A stretch of DNA of 64,000 bases from Kordia aestuariivivens (GCF_014397005.1 NZ_JACGWS010000003.1:310001-374000); one strand, 5' to 3'. Shown: positions 18,336-27,040, counted from the stretch's first letter. The notes: generated by a model not told the origin, from the letters alone. Numbers and translations are program-made.

Positions 18336-19592
18336 TTAATCTGTACTTTTTCGAATGATAAATAAGCCAGAATTGATATCGCTTACTACAATATTTCCAC
18401 TTTCAAAATACGGATATATATTCCAAGCACCACTAAATATAGCTTGGTCACCTGTTGGAAATGTATCAAAAAAGCCTATTTCCTCAATTAGGTTTCCGTC
18501 AATATTTGAAATATCTAATATGCGAACACCAGCCGTATAATTTGCCAAGAAAAATGTATCGCCTTTTGCATATCCGTTATGATCAATCGCCGTTGTTGGG
18601 CCTGTGTATGACATTTTTACTGAAGGATTGTCTAAATCTTGAAAATCAAACACAATGCTTCGCGAGTTGAATCCGGTATTTATTTCGTCTAGTTCATCGC
18701 CTACAATAAAATAACGCTGATCTTCCGTAAACCAACCTTGATGTGTATAACCGATATCCGTATATGCAATTGTTGATAACTGAATTGGATTGTTTTTATC
18801 AGATATATCGACAATTACAACTTCGTTTGTATTACTTCCGATTAGTAATTCTTTTCCAATATGTTCTGTGTCGGGTCCGTTATACGTTACAACTTGTGCA
18901 TCGTGTGAATACGCATCATTAGGATATCCGCCAGCTGCCACAGGATTTGTAGGGTTTTGAATGTTTACAAAATGTGGACCTCCGCTAAAAGAAAAAGTAG
19001 AATCATCTAAAGTCATAGCGCCAACTGCATACGCAAAACCGCTTGTTTCATTAATGACAATATTGTGCGCGCTTCCAAAACCATCATACCATGCATCCGC
19101 AGTAAATATTTCTGGTGCATTTGTTACGTTTCGCAAACGTGTTAAATCAAATACTTGCATTCCATGACCTGGCGCTTCACTTACAACAAACGCATGATTG
19201 TTGTATACTTTAACATCTCTCCATGAACTTGCAACTGTTGCTGTGGGAAGTTTTCCTAAATAAATAGGATCTGTTGGATTTGTGATATCTACAAAAGAAG
19301 TATTTTCATCTGTTCCCATAAGTACATATTCTTTTCCGGTTTGCGGATCTGTCCAACCCCAAGAATCATTTCCTTTAGACGCACCAAAAATGCTTAGTGG
19401 CATCGTGCTCATTAAATCATAACCATCACATGAATATTGTCCTGCTAGGCCATTTTCGCAAAGAACTGCATTTGGAAACGCAATGGAATTTGGAGTTTGT
19501 CCTACTGTGATTGGTGCGTCGTCATCATTTGCGCATGCGCTAAATAATGCTATAGCAACTACTGCCGTTAAAATATGTGTGTATTTTTTCAT
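18336..19592 (-). CDS. Choice-of-anchor B family lipoprotein (LVIVD-type repeats)
   Basis: 418-residue lipoprotein (signal MKKYTHILTAVVAIALFSAC). The start at 19592 is ATG; a TTG six bases upstream was not used. Repeats such as TSFVDITNPTDPIYLGKLPT, EVVIVDISDKNNPIQLS and AGVRILDISNIDGNLIEEIG are LVIVD-type propeller blades, and the family is known as choice-of-anchor B. It is the first gene of the three-gene operon ending in the MbnP-like protein, an arrangement recurrent near MbnP/di-heme genes. Molecular role is not known. Confidence 0.85.
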   Translation of the reverse strand: MKKYTHILTAVVAIALFSACANDDDAPITVGQTPNSIAFPNAVLCENGLAGQYSCDGYDLMSTMPLSIFGASKGNDSWGWTDPQTGKEYVLMGTDENTSFVDITNPTDPIYLGKLPTATVASSWRDVKVYNNHAFVVSEAPGHGMQVFDLTRLRNVTNAPEIFTADAWYDGFGSAHNIVINETSGFAYAVGAMTLDDSTFSFSGGPHFVNIQNPTNPVAAGGYPNDAYSHDAQVVTYNGPDTEHIGKELLIGSNTNEVVIVDISDKNNPIQLSTIAYTDIGYTHQGWFTEDQRYFIVGDELDEINTGFNSRSIVFDFQDLDNPSVKMSYTGPTTAIDHNGYAKGDTFFLANYTAGVRILDISNIDGNLIEEIGFFDTFPTGDQAIFSGAWNIYPYFESGNIVVSDINSGLFIIRKSTD

Positions 19593-19871
19593 GTTCAATT
19601 AATTGTTAAAATTGGAATATGGTTTTCGCTGAATTAGCGTACTGAATAGCTACAAGATTTTTTTTATGAATGTAAAAATAACTATTGAAAAGACTCATAT
19701 ATAAAGAAACTATCTGTATTCGTGACACATCAAAGGAAAAGAGCGCTTGGATAAAGCGTAGGTTTCGTGCAATATGTGTCATTTTTTTGGCTAATTTTGC
19801 GTTTTCAAATAGTCGAGGCTTAAAAACTGTGACTAAAATACAATTTAAACTTAAATAAATACTACTGCAGC

Positions 19872-20924
19872 ATGTTAAAAGACAAGGGAGAACAACGAAC
19901 ATCTTTAGCGAGTTTGGGTGAATTTGGATTGATTGATCATTTGACAGCCAACCTAAAGTGTACGCAGCCTTCTACGGTGAAAGGAATTGGAGATGATGCC
20001 GCAGTGCTAGATTTTAAATCGAAAAAAATAGTAGTTTCTACAGATTTATTGGTAGAAGGTGTACATTTCGATTTGAGTTATATGCCGCTAAAACACTTAG
20101 GTTACAAAGCTATTGTAGTGAATCTTTCAGATATATACGCAATGAATGCAACTGCAACGCAAGTCACGGTTTCCATTGCAGTTTCAAATCGTTTTCCATT
20201 AGAAGCGTTGGAAGAATTGTACAAAGGAATTCAAATGGCTGCTGAGGTTTATAAAGTGGATGTTGTTGGTGGTGATACAACTTCCTCTACGAAAGGATTG
20301 TTAATTAGCGTTACCGCGATTGGAGAAGTAGAAGAAGAAAATATTACCTATCGAAATGGTGCCAAAGAAAACGATTTATTAGTCGTAACGGGCGATGTTG
20401 GTGGTGCATTTTTAGGATTGAAAGTATTACAGCGTGAAAAATCGGTGTTTGAAGTCAATCCGAACAATCAGCCAGATTTGGATATGTATACTTATATTAT
20501 TGAGCGACAGTTGAAACCAGAAGCTCGAAAAGATATTTCAAAATTACTGCACGATTTAGATGTGAAACCTACCTCTATGATTGACATTAGCGATGGTTTG
20601 TCTTCCGAAATTATGCATTTATGTAAACAGTCGAAAGTTGGATGTAATTTATACGAAGATAAAATTCCGTTAGATCCGCAAGTGATTTCTACTTGTGAAG
20701 AATTTAATATAGACAGCACAATGGTGGCGTTGAGTGGCGGCGAAGATTACGAATTGCTATTCACCGTTCGTCAAGAAGATTTTCCAAAAATAAAAGCAAA
20801 TCCAAATTTTTCTATCATTGGTCACATAACAGAAGCGCGCGAAGGAATTCACTTGGTGACAAGAGCTAATACAAAGATTCCGTTAAAAGCACAAGGTTGG
20901 AATGCAATGGATGAGCAGGAATAA
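19872..20924 (+). CDS. thiL: Thiamine-monophosphate kinase
   Basis: Cytoplasmic kinase that phosphorylates thiamine monophosphate to thiamine diphosphate, the last step of cofactor synthesis. 350 residues. Family motifs: GIGDDAAVL (ATP/Mg site), STDLLVEGVHFDLSY, VGGDTTSSTKGLLISV, ISDGLSSEIMHLC and SGGEDYELLF. The AIR-synthase-like fold is evident. No other thi gene is near. The 279-bp upstream gap to the divergent anchor-B gene probably holds both promoters. Confidence 0.95.
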   Translation: MLKDKGEQRTSLASLGEFGLIDHLTANLKCTQPSTVKGIGDDAAVLDFKSKKIVVSTDLLVEGVHFDLSYMPLKHLGYKAIVVNLSDIYAMNATATQVTVSIAVSNRFPLEALEELYKGIQMAAEVYKVDVVGGDTTSSTKGLLISVTAIGEVEEENITYRNGAKENDLLVVTGDVGGAFLGLKVLQREKSVFEVNPNNQPDLDMYTYIIERQLKPEARKDISKLLHDLDVKPTSMIDISDGLSSEIMHLCKQSKVGCNLYEDKIPLDPQVISTCEEFNIDSTMVALSGGEDYELLFTVRQEDFPKIKANPNFSIIGHITEAREGIHLVTRANTKIPLKAQGWNAMDEQE

Positions 20925-20960
20925 TTCTAAATTCAGAACTTAAAACGTTGAACACGAAGT

Positions 20961-21200
20961 TTAGTAAGCGTGATTTTTCTTTTTGTGGAAAGAAATTAAA
21001 GTTTCATTGATATCTTTTAGTTGAGGTGTCAATGAAGTAATTCCTCCTTTGTCATCATTTGTAGCTTCACAATTGCATAACATGCATTGATATTCATTTA
21101 CGTGTGATGTAATTTGTTTAGTAACTCTGTAGCGATGTCCGAAAATGTTGCAGTACAATTTTCCGATGGAGAAAGTAGTTTTGATGTGATTTGTATCCAT
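20961..21200 (-). CDS. Small Cys-containing protein, DUF1660-like
   Basis: 79-residue protein. The ATG at 21200 is preferred over 21248 because the segment before it is not protein-like. GKLYCNIFGHRYRVTKQITS and YQCMLCNCEATND resemble the small prophage-type DUF1660 zinc-ribbon proteins (C..H and C-x-x-C pairs). Function is unknown. It converges on thiL with 36 bases between stops. Confidence 0.6.
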   Translation of the reverse strand: MDTNHIKTTFSIGKLYCNIFGHRYRVTKQITSHVNEYQCMLCNCEATNDDKGGITSLTPQLKDINETLISFHKKKNHAY

Positions 21201-21445
21201 TGCGATAAGTAGGTTAAATAGTTTGTTTTGGGCACTTCGAATATACAAAACTGAAATTATTTATCCGATGAAAAGATGCATTTTTTAGACGAATAGCACT
21301 TTTTCTAAAGTTGAATGGTAAAGTGAAAAATCAATTCTTTCGTTGTTAATTTTAATTTCTTTAAAATATAAAATGTATTTTCTTACTTAGAAATCATTTT
21401 GAATGACAGATAGCTTTTTTTGGAGTAATTTTCGCTTTCGCCAAA

Positions 21446-22228
21446 CTAATTTCTCACAAAATCACGAAGCGCAAAGATCAATTCGTCTTTGTTTTCAATA
21501 TGACTCATGTGTCCGTCTGGAAAAATACGAACGTCAACTTCCGAATTTTTTGTTTGATCGATTAATGCTTCGTAGGCTAAAATTGGATCGCGTTTGCCAA
21601 TAATCATCATTTTTTTATAGGGCGAAAAGTGCAATAAAATTTCACGGTCTTCCCTTATTTTCATGCCTTCCAACGCAGCCACAATTCCTTGTAATGAAAT
21701 TGTCAACGCTTCTTTTTTGACTTCTTTGATGGTTTCTGCGAAGATTTTACGGTTTTTTGGTCTGAATAAATTTGAAATTGCAATTCGTATAAATTGTGTA
21801 TGATTGTGCTTTACAGCAATAATGGCACGATCACGATTGACCTTTCGTTCCGCACTATCGGCTCTTGTCGTAGAATTAATCAAACATAAACCTTTTATAT
21901 AATCTGGGTACATTTCGGCGAAAGCCAGTGCTACATAACCGCCCATAGAATGACCCGCCAAGTGAATTTTGCGCAAGCGCAACGCTTTTATTACGGCAAA
22001 AACAGATTCTGCTATTTCTTCCATCGTGTGAATATATCCGATACATTCCGTATGTCCATGACCTAACAAATCGATCGTAATGACTTTGTGTGTCTTAGAA
22101 AATAGCTCGATGTATGATTCCCACATCGTACTCGTTTCTAAAAAACCGTGTAATAATACCAACGCATTTCCTTGTCCAGAAACCGAGTAGGCAATTTCTA
22201 TATTTTTATAGGTCACAAACTGTTGCAT
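21446..22228 (-). CDS. Alpha/beta hydrolase
   Basis: 260-residue alpha/beta-hydrolase-fold enzyme. Visible motifs: oxyanion region LLHGFLETSTMWESYI, nucleophile elbow AGHSMGGYVAL (Ser in G-H-S-M-G), the acid region MIIGKRDPILAY and the catalytic His in FPDGHMSHIENKDEL. The cytoplasmic location is inferred from the lack of a signal. Substrate cannot be read; it resembles MhpC/BioH-type carboxylesterases. It is divergent from the 22276 membrane protein gene. Confidence 0.9.
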   Translation of the reverse strand: MQQFVTYKNIEIAYSVSGQGNALVLLHGFLETSTMWESYIELFSKTHKVITIDLLGHGHTECIGYIHTMEEIAESVFAVIKALRLRKIHLAGHSMGGYVALAFAEMYPDYIKGLCLINSTTRADSAERKVNRDRAIIAVKHNHTQFIRIAISNLFRPKNRKIFAETIKEVKKEALTISLQGIVAALEGMKIREDREILLHFSPYKKMMIIGKRDPILAYEALIDQTKNSEVDVRIFPDGHMSHIENKDELIFALRDFVRN

Positions 22229-22275
22229 CTCGCAAAAATATGTATCTTTCGTTAGCTATAAAACAGAAACCCAAA

Positions 22276-22848
22276 ATGTTTACTTCAGTTTTTCAAAAAC
22301 TTTCCAATGCTTCCGAAAAGAAATTATTGCTCTTGGCAGTGCTAATCTTTTTACTAGCAGCAAGTTGTATGGTTCATTTTGATACGTTACTCAAAAATGA
22401 GGTTGCACCTTTAGGAATTATTTCGTTTGAATTGGCAAAAACGCTCGATTGTTCCACCAAAATATTGACTTCTTGGCAAGCAACAGAAGGTGCCATGCTT
22501 TCTGCGGAATGGAGTTTATGGTTCGATTATATTTTTATGATTGCGTACGCACTTCTTTTATGTTTAATTATTCATCGGGTTGCGCGAATTGTTTGGAAAC
22601 AGCCTGAAAGTTTAGGATATCGACTTGGAATCATTATGATAAAAATGGTCATTTTCGCTGCTTTTTTGGACGCAGTTGAAAATTTTGCATTACTACAACT
22701 ATTCTATGGAGACTTGCAATCTCATTGGTCTACACTTGCGTTTGCGACAGCTACCATAAAATTTATCAATATTATTCTCGCTATTCTATACGTTATCATC
22801 AGCTTGATACTTGCTGGAATTAAAAAAACGATACATGTCAAAAAATAA
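22276..22848 (+). CDS. Membrane protein of unknown function, four TM segments
   Basis: 190-residue integral membrane protein; no family recognised. The start at 22276 (MFTSVFQKLSNASEKKLLLL) was chosen because the upstream extension to 22114 overlaps the divergent hydrolase gene. Hydrophobic segments lie at about residues 16-36, 85-105, 117-140 and 155-182. Its 3' end overlaps the start of brnQ by 14 bases, which suggests cotranscription and translational coupling, so a link to amino-acid transport is possible but unproven. Confidence 0.7.
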   Translation: MFTSVFQKLSNASEKKLLLLAVLIFLLAASCMVHFDTLLKNEVAPLGIISFELAKTLDCSTKILTSWQATEGAMLSAEWSLWFDYIFMIAYALLLCLIIHRVARIVWKQPESLGYRLGIIMIKMVIFAAFLDAVENFALLQLFYGDLQSHWSTLAFATATIKFINIILAILYVIISLILAGIKKTIHVKK

Positions 22849-24124
22849 AGAACTCTTTGTCACCGCTTTTGCCTTATTTTCTATGTTTTTTGGGGCGGGG
22901 AATTTACTATTACCGCCATTATTAGGCTATCAAGCAACCGATCAATGGCATTGGGTGACGCTCGGATTCATGATTACGGCAGTTGTCATTCCAATATTTG
23001 GAATCTTAGCGCATGCGCGATTGCAAGGTTCTATGTTTGATTTTGGGAAGAAGGTTTCGCCGTTATTTAGTAGTGTATTTTGCATTATCATATACGCGAT
23101 TTCTGTGTCGATTCCGTCACCACGAACAGCCGCAGCAACACACGAAATTTCTATTTTTCCCAACTTTGGCACCAGTGCATTATTGACAAGTAGTATTTAT
23201 TTTGCGCTCGTGTTGGTTTTTGTGTTGAATCGTTCAAAAATTTTAAATTTCATTGGAAAATTCTTAACGCCATTAATTGTATTAATTCTCTTGGCGATTA
23301 TTAGTATTGGATTGTTTATGCCGCATGAAGCGGTAAATCCTTCTTCATTTACAACACCTTTATTTGATGGATTAAAAGAAGGTTACCAAACTTTTGACGC
23401 CATTGGCGCGATTGTCATCGGTGGCGTTATTATTATTTCGTTGAACTTAAAAGGACATGATTCGTTTGAAGAAAAGAAAAAACTTATTGCGAAATCGGGT
23501 TGGATTGCCGGATTCGGATTGTTTTCTATTTATGCTGGTTTGATTATACTTGGTTCTTACTTCAGCAATGAAATTCAAATTGACGCAGCTATGAGTGGCG
23601 ATATGAAACGTGCGACTTTACTGCGTGGAATCAGTTTGGCAACTTTAGGAAATATCGGAACCGCTTTTCTGAGCGTTTTGGTTGCATTGGCGTGTTTTAC
23701 GACTGCTGTCGGAATCACCACAGGAACGGCTGATTACTTCAAAGGATTGTTTAACGATTCAAAAAACGCGTATATAATTACAGCAATTATCGCGTGTTTG
23801 ATAGGAATTATTGTCGGACAATTGGACTTTCATGATATCATAGTCATTGCAATTCCAGTATTAAAATTCATCTATCCAATATCAATTGTGTTGATCTTTT
23901 TAAACATTGCTCCCGAAAAACATGCAACACCTTTAGTTTTTAGAGCGGTGGTTTTAATCACGTTTCTATTTGGAATTTTAGACATGTTGGCACATTTCTT
24001 TCCAACAAATGCTTCTTTGGTTACGTTCCGCGAAATCATTCCGTTAGGAACTCATGATTTTGGGTGGGTTTTACCAGCGATTTTGACGTTTGTGGTGTTG
24101 GTTTTATTTCAGAGGAAAGATTAA
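22835..24124 (+). CDS. brnQ: Branched-chain amino acid:cation symporter BrnQ
   Basis: 429-residue inner-membrane transporter of the LIVCS family, importing Leu/Ile/Val with Na+ or H+. The N-terminal AFALFSMFFGAGNLLLPPLL is the family hallmark, and GIISLATLGNIGTAF-like and FTTAVGITTGTADYF segments follow; about 12 TM helices are apparent. The start at 22835 (MSKNKELFVTAF) fits the family. It overlaps the preceding membrane-protein gene by 14 bases. Confidence 0.92.
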   Translation: MSKNKELFVTAFALFSMFFGAGNLLLPPLLGYQATDQWHWVTLGFMITAVVIPIFGILAHARLQGSMFDFGKKVSPLFSSVFCIIIYAISVSIPSPRTAAATHEISIFPNFGTSALLTSSIYFALVLVFVLNRSKILNFIGKFLTPLIVLILLAIISIGLFMPHEAVNPSSFTTPLFDGLKEGYQTFDAIGAIVIGGVIIISLNLKGHDSFEEKKKLIAKSGWIAGFGLFSIYAGLIILGSYFSNEIQIDAAMSGDMKRATLLRGISLATLGNIGTAFLSVLVALACFTTAVGITTGTADYFKGLFNDSKNAYIITAIIACLIGIIVGQLDFHDIIVIAIPVLKFIYPISIVLIFLNIAPEKHATPLVFRAVVLITFLFGILDMLAHFFPTNASLVTFREIIPLGTHDFGWVLPAILTFVVLVLFQRKD

Positions 24125-24174
24125 GTAATTTCACTTTTTACGACTAAACACAAATCGAATAGATAAATTTACAA

Positions 24175-25020
24175 ATGGCAGTTCAAGATATTTCTACTTA
24201 TACCTATCAAGATACATTTTCGCTCAGCGTTGTGCAGTTTGAAAAAGCATGCGTGGTTAATAAACCTGAACAAGTAGATTCGTATACGATTTATTGGATT
24301 AAAGAAGGAAAAGGAACGTATTATATCGATTTTGAAGAATATACCTTTGATGGAAATATTATTTTCTTTTTGTCGCCAGGACAAGTCTTTTCAGTAAGTT
24401 CTGAGAAAATTAAAGAAGCTTATAAACTTTCGTTTAAACGTGATTTTTATTGCATTCAAACACATGATAAAGAAATTTCGTGTAATGGTGTCCTGTTTAA
24501 TAATGTATACGATACACCTTTTGTGATTCCAAAACCGAAAGATATTCTGCGTTTGAGTTTGTTGTTAGAAGACTTGATCGAAGAATTTAATAATGAAAAT
24601 TCAGGTCAGTATGATATGTTGCAAAGTTACTTGAAGCAATTCATTATTCATTCGGTGCGTGTGAAGACAGCAAATTTTGTGGTGAAAGAAGAAACCGAAA
24701 CTAAATTATATAAAGATTTTAGTGTTTTGGTGGAGCAAAACTTTAAAAAATTACATTCGGTTTCTGCGTATGCAGATCGATTGGGCATTTCACCAAAATC
24801 TATTTCCAAGCACTTTCAAAAACTCGGAACAACGACGCCAAGTGATTTTATTAAAAATAGAATTATCCTAGAAGCCAAACGCCAATTGTTGTATTCGGAG
24901 CAATCCGTCAAGGAAATTGCGTTTGACTTAGGTTTCAACGATCCAGCATATTTTACACGTTTCTTCACCAAAGCGATTGAGAAATCGCCACTTTCTTTTA
25001 AAGCTGAGTATAAGAAGTAG
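24175..25020 (+). CDS. AraC family transcription regulator
   Basis: 281-residue regulator. The N-terminal half is a cupin-like sensing domain (YTIYWIKEGKGTYYIDFEEY, FFLSPGQVFSVS). The C-terminal about 100 residues hold two HTH motifs typical of AraC proteins (LHSVSAYADRLGISPKSISK and VKEIAFDLGFNDPAYFTRFF). It precedes the redox-like operon 25461-27011 in the same direction. A 21-bp-spaced direct repeat at 25303 and 25324 in the gap is a good candidate binding site. The inducer is unknown. Confidence 0.93.
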   Translation: MAVQDISTYTYQDTFSLSVVQFEKACVVNKPEQVDSYTIYWIKEGKGTYYIDFEEYTFDGNIIFFLSPGQVFSVSSEKIKEAYKLSFKRDFYCIQTHDKEISCNGVLFNNVYDTPFVIPKPKDILRLSLLLEDLIEEFNNENSGQYDMLQSYLKQFIIHSVRVKTANFVVKEETETKLYKDFSVLVEQNFKKLHSVSAYADRLGISPKSISKHFQKLGTTTPSDFIKNRIILEAKRQLLYSEQSVKEIAFDLGFNDPAYFTRFFTKAIEKSPLSFKAEYKK

Positions 25021-25144
25021 ACTTCTTCGATTGTTGGACTTGTTTGGACTTTTTAGACTTATTGGATTTTTAGATTTGTTAGACTTCTTGGAAATGCTTC
25101 ACTTTTGATTGAAATCCTAGAACTTTCTCTTTTTGCTGCGAATA

Positions 25145-25235
25145 CATTTGCTGCGTCATTCTGAGCTTGACTCAGAATCACACAAAAAACTCACTCTTAT
25201 GAGAAGCTGAATCAAGTTCAGCTTGACGTATGTTT
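25145..25235. repeat. Dispersed intergenic inverted-repeat sequence
   Basis: Two imperfect hairpins, TTCTGAGCTTGACTCAGAA and GCTGAATCAAGTTCAGC, separated by about 30 bases. They resemble short intergenic repeats seen at 43907-43935 and 50966-51056 in this window. The rest of the 25021-25460 spacer holds AT-rich sequence and the operator/promoter region, with no gene. Confidence 0.4.
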
Positions 25236-25302
25236 CATCTAATAATCCAGCAATCTATAAGCGCAGCGCGTCTAAAAATCTAACTATTTCAAGTCCAAAA
25301 CC

Positions 25303-25344
25303 CTTTTGTCCAACTCTTAGGAACTTTTGTCCATTTCTTGGCAT
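25303..25344 (+). promoter_or_regulatory. Putative AraC operator: two direct half-sites 21 bp apart
   Basis: CTTTTGTCCA occurs at 25303-25312 and 25324-25333, and the match continues with TCTT and a G further on (16 of 21 positions equal). Direct half-sites two helical turns apart are the usual AraC-type arrangement. The second overlaps a TTG (25338-25340), 16 bases before CATCTTTG (25357-25364), one base off the TAnnTTTG -7 consensus. Confidence 0.5.
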
Positions 25345-25460
25345 GTGTTAACGGCGCATCTTTGTACTGTAATTAGAAATCAACGCTTCGGCAACGCTCA
25401 GCAACTAAATATTTAAAATGAATTTATACTGAGTGAAGTCGAAATGAAAACCAAAGAATT

Positions 25461-25559
25461 ATGAAAAATACACAAAACACAGTTTGCCCAAATTGCTGGG
25501 GATATCAAGAATACGAAGAGCAATATTCAGAAAGACAATTGTGCGAATGCAAAAATTAA
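25461..25559 (+). CDS. 32-residue Cys-pair mini-protein
   Basis: A tiny gene with an ATG 97 bases after the putative -7 element: MKNTQNTVCPNCWGYQEYEE then QYSERQLCECKN. The C-P-N-C and C-E-C pairs form a zinc-knuckle or redox-like pattern. It is the first gene of the operon with the AhpD-like, SnoaL-like and cupredoxin-like genes. No function is known to me. It is accepted as real because of the non-random Cys spacing, position behind a promoter, and TAA stop close before the next gene. Confidence 0.6.
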   Translation: MKNTQNTVCPNCWGYQEYEEQYSERQLCECKN

Positions 25560-25579
25560 AAACAAACACAAAACAATAG

Positions 25580-25599
25580 ATTCCTGCCTGCGCAGGAAT
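25580..25599. other. Perfect 8-bp-stem hairpin between operon genes
   Basis: ATTCCTGC (25580-25587) and GCAGGAAT (25592-25599) with loop CTGC. It has no T-run on the plus strand, so it may be an attenuator, RNA-stability element or dispersed repeat rather than a terminator. Confidence 0.5.
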
Positions 25600-25633
25600 A
25601 AAAAATCAAATTAATACTAAAAAAACAGAAATT

Positions 25634-26191
25634 ATGAACACACGAATTGAAACATTAAACCCAGAAACAACGACAGGAAAATCAAAAGAATTATTTGATG
25701 CAGTACAAAAGAAATTAGGATTTATTCCAAACCTTATTAAAGTATTTGGAAATTCTCCCGCAACATTACAAACGTATTTAAGTTTAGGCGAATTGACCGC
25801 TAGTGGAAATTTTAGCAACAAATTCAGAGAGCAATTAGCCTTAGCAATCGCAGAAGAAAACGAATGTAACTACTGTTTGTCAGCGCATACAGCTATTGGA
25901 AAAATGAACGGTTTGACAGACGAGCAAACAGAATTAAATCGTCAAGGATTGTCAGACAGTGCAAAAATTCAGGCTGGTTTACAATTTGCGCAAAGTATCA
26001 CAAAAAATAGAGGACAAGTATCTGGTGAGGAAATTACAGCAGCAAAAGCAGCAGGTTATAACGACGGCGATATTTTAGAAATCGTATTGAATGTAGTTTC
26101 AAACACGTTGACAAATTATGTAAATCACATCGCAGAAACAGAAGTAGACTTTCCATCAGTAGAAGCAGGAAAATTTACAGTAAACGTATAA
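25634..26191 (+). CDS. AhpD-like / carboxymuconolactone decarboxylase family protein
   Basis: 185-residue protein of the AhpD-like fold. The redox motif C-x-x-C-x-x-x-H is present as ECNYCLSAHTAIG, with an acidic residue a few positions before, as in alkylhydroperoxidase AhpD. The N-terminal NPETTTGKSKELFDAVQKKL is typical of the peroxidase-related subgroup. It probably acts in peroxide or organic-radical detoxification. It is followed 26 bases later by the SnoaL-like gene, in the operon behind the AraC regulator. Confidence 0.9.
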   Translation: MNTRIETLNPETTTGKSKELFDAVQKKLGFIPNLIKVFGNSPATLQTYLSLGELTASGNFSNKFREQLALAIAEENECNYCLSAHTAIGKMNGLTDEQTELNRQGLSDSAKIQAGLQFAQSITKNRGQVSGEEITAAKAAGYNDGDILEIVLNVVSNTLTNYVNHIAETEVDFPSVEAGKFTVNV

Positions 26192-26217
26192 TTATTTCAT
26201 TTAAAAAACATAAAACC

Positions 26218-26571
26218 ATGAACAATCAAATAGAAAATGCACTGCTCGATTTAAAAGATCTTTTAGGAAAAGGACAGTTTTTAGAAGCAATGGAAAAATA
26301 CTTAATAGACGATGTTGTGTTGCAAGAAGCAAACGGAACACCTAAAGTTGGAAAAGATGTCTGCATTGCTGCAGAAGTGGAATTGCTTGCTACGGTGACT
26401 GAGTTTATCCGATACGACATTTTGCATTATGCAATTTCGGGAGATACTTCTTATTATGAAGCGATCATGGAATTCAAAACAAATGACGGACAACATCACA
26501 GGTTTGAGCAAGTGAACAGAACAAAATGGAAAGATGGTAAAATAACAGCTGAACGCTATTTTCACGCATAA
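26218..26571 (+). CDS. SnoaL/NTF2-like protein
   Basis: 117-residue single-domain protein of the cone-shaped NTF2-like fold (ALLDLKDLLGKGQFLEAMEK, then DDVVLQEANGTPKVGKD, ending EQVNRTKWKDGKITAERYFH). Members bind small hydrophobic ligands or act as isomerases or cyclases; no catalytic residue can be assigned. It is cotranscribed with the AhpD-like gene by spacing. Confidence 0.8.
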   Translation: MNNQIENALLDLKDLLGKGQFLEAMEKYLIDDVVLQEANGTPKVGKDVCIAAEVELLATVTEFIRYDILHYAISGDTSYYEAIMEFKTNDGQHHRFEQVNRTKWKDGKITAERYFHA

Positions 26572-26630
26572 ATTTAAACTATATATATACTCAAGACCCT
26601 GATAAGTTCAGGATTAAAAAACAAAATACA

Positions 26631-27011
26631 ATGAAAAACATACTCACAATATTAGTAGTATTCGTAGGATTTTCAATGACTACGCAAGCACAAAATAAAA
26701 TGATGAAGAAAGACGTGAAAACGGTTTCTTTAGAGCAAACAAAAGGAGAATTTACACAGAAATCAATTACACTTTCAGAAGGAACATATGTTTTTGAAAT
26801 CTCAAATACAGGCGTTGGACATGACGTAGGATTTGTATTGGCACCAAAAGGAAAAACAGATGCTGCAAACCATATTAAAAACGCGTATGTAACGGAAGTT
26901 GTAAAGAATGACACCAAAGGACATTCAAAAGAAGTAACACTTACAAAAGGAACTTATGTATACTTTTGCCCCCTAAATCCCACACCTCAATACACTTTGG
27001 TAGTAGAGTAA
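26631..27011 (+). CDS. Secreted cupredoxin-like protein lacking full copper site
   Basis: 126-residue secreted protein (signal MKNILTILVVFVGFSMTTQA). The mature part has the blue-copper-type beta fold: ITLSEGTYVFEISNTGVGHD and GTYVYFCPLNPTPQYTLVVE. The His of the first loop (GHDVGF) and the Cys (YFCPLN) match copper-ligand positions. The usual C-terminal His and Met are missing, being replaced by NPTPQ. It may bind copper weakly, bind another metal, or have lost copper. It ends the operon; a strong bidirectional terminator follows. Confidence 0.75.
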   Translation: MKNILTILVVFVGFSMTTQAQNKMMKKDVKTVSLEQTKGEFTQKSITLSEGTYVFEISNTGVGHDVGFVLAPKGKTDAANHIKNAYVTEVVKNDTKGHSKEVTLTKGTYVYFCPLNPTPQYTLVVE

Positions 27012-27040
27012 GTACTGCTTTTTTTTTCATGATTGATAGT

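Noticed and set aside
19606-19902. 98-residue minus-strand frame upstream of thiL
   Set aside because: It covers the intergenic region and the first codons of thiL and has no coherent domain or signal.
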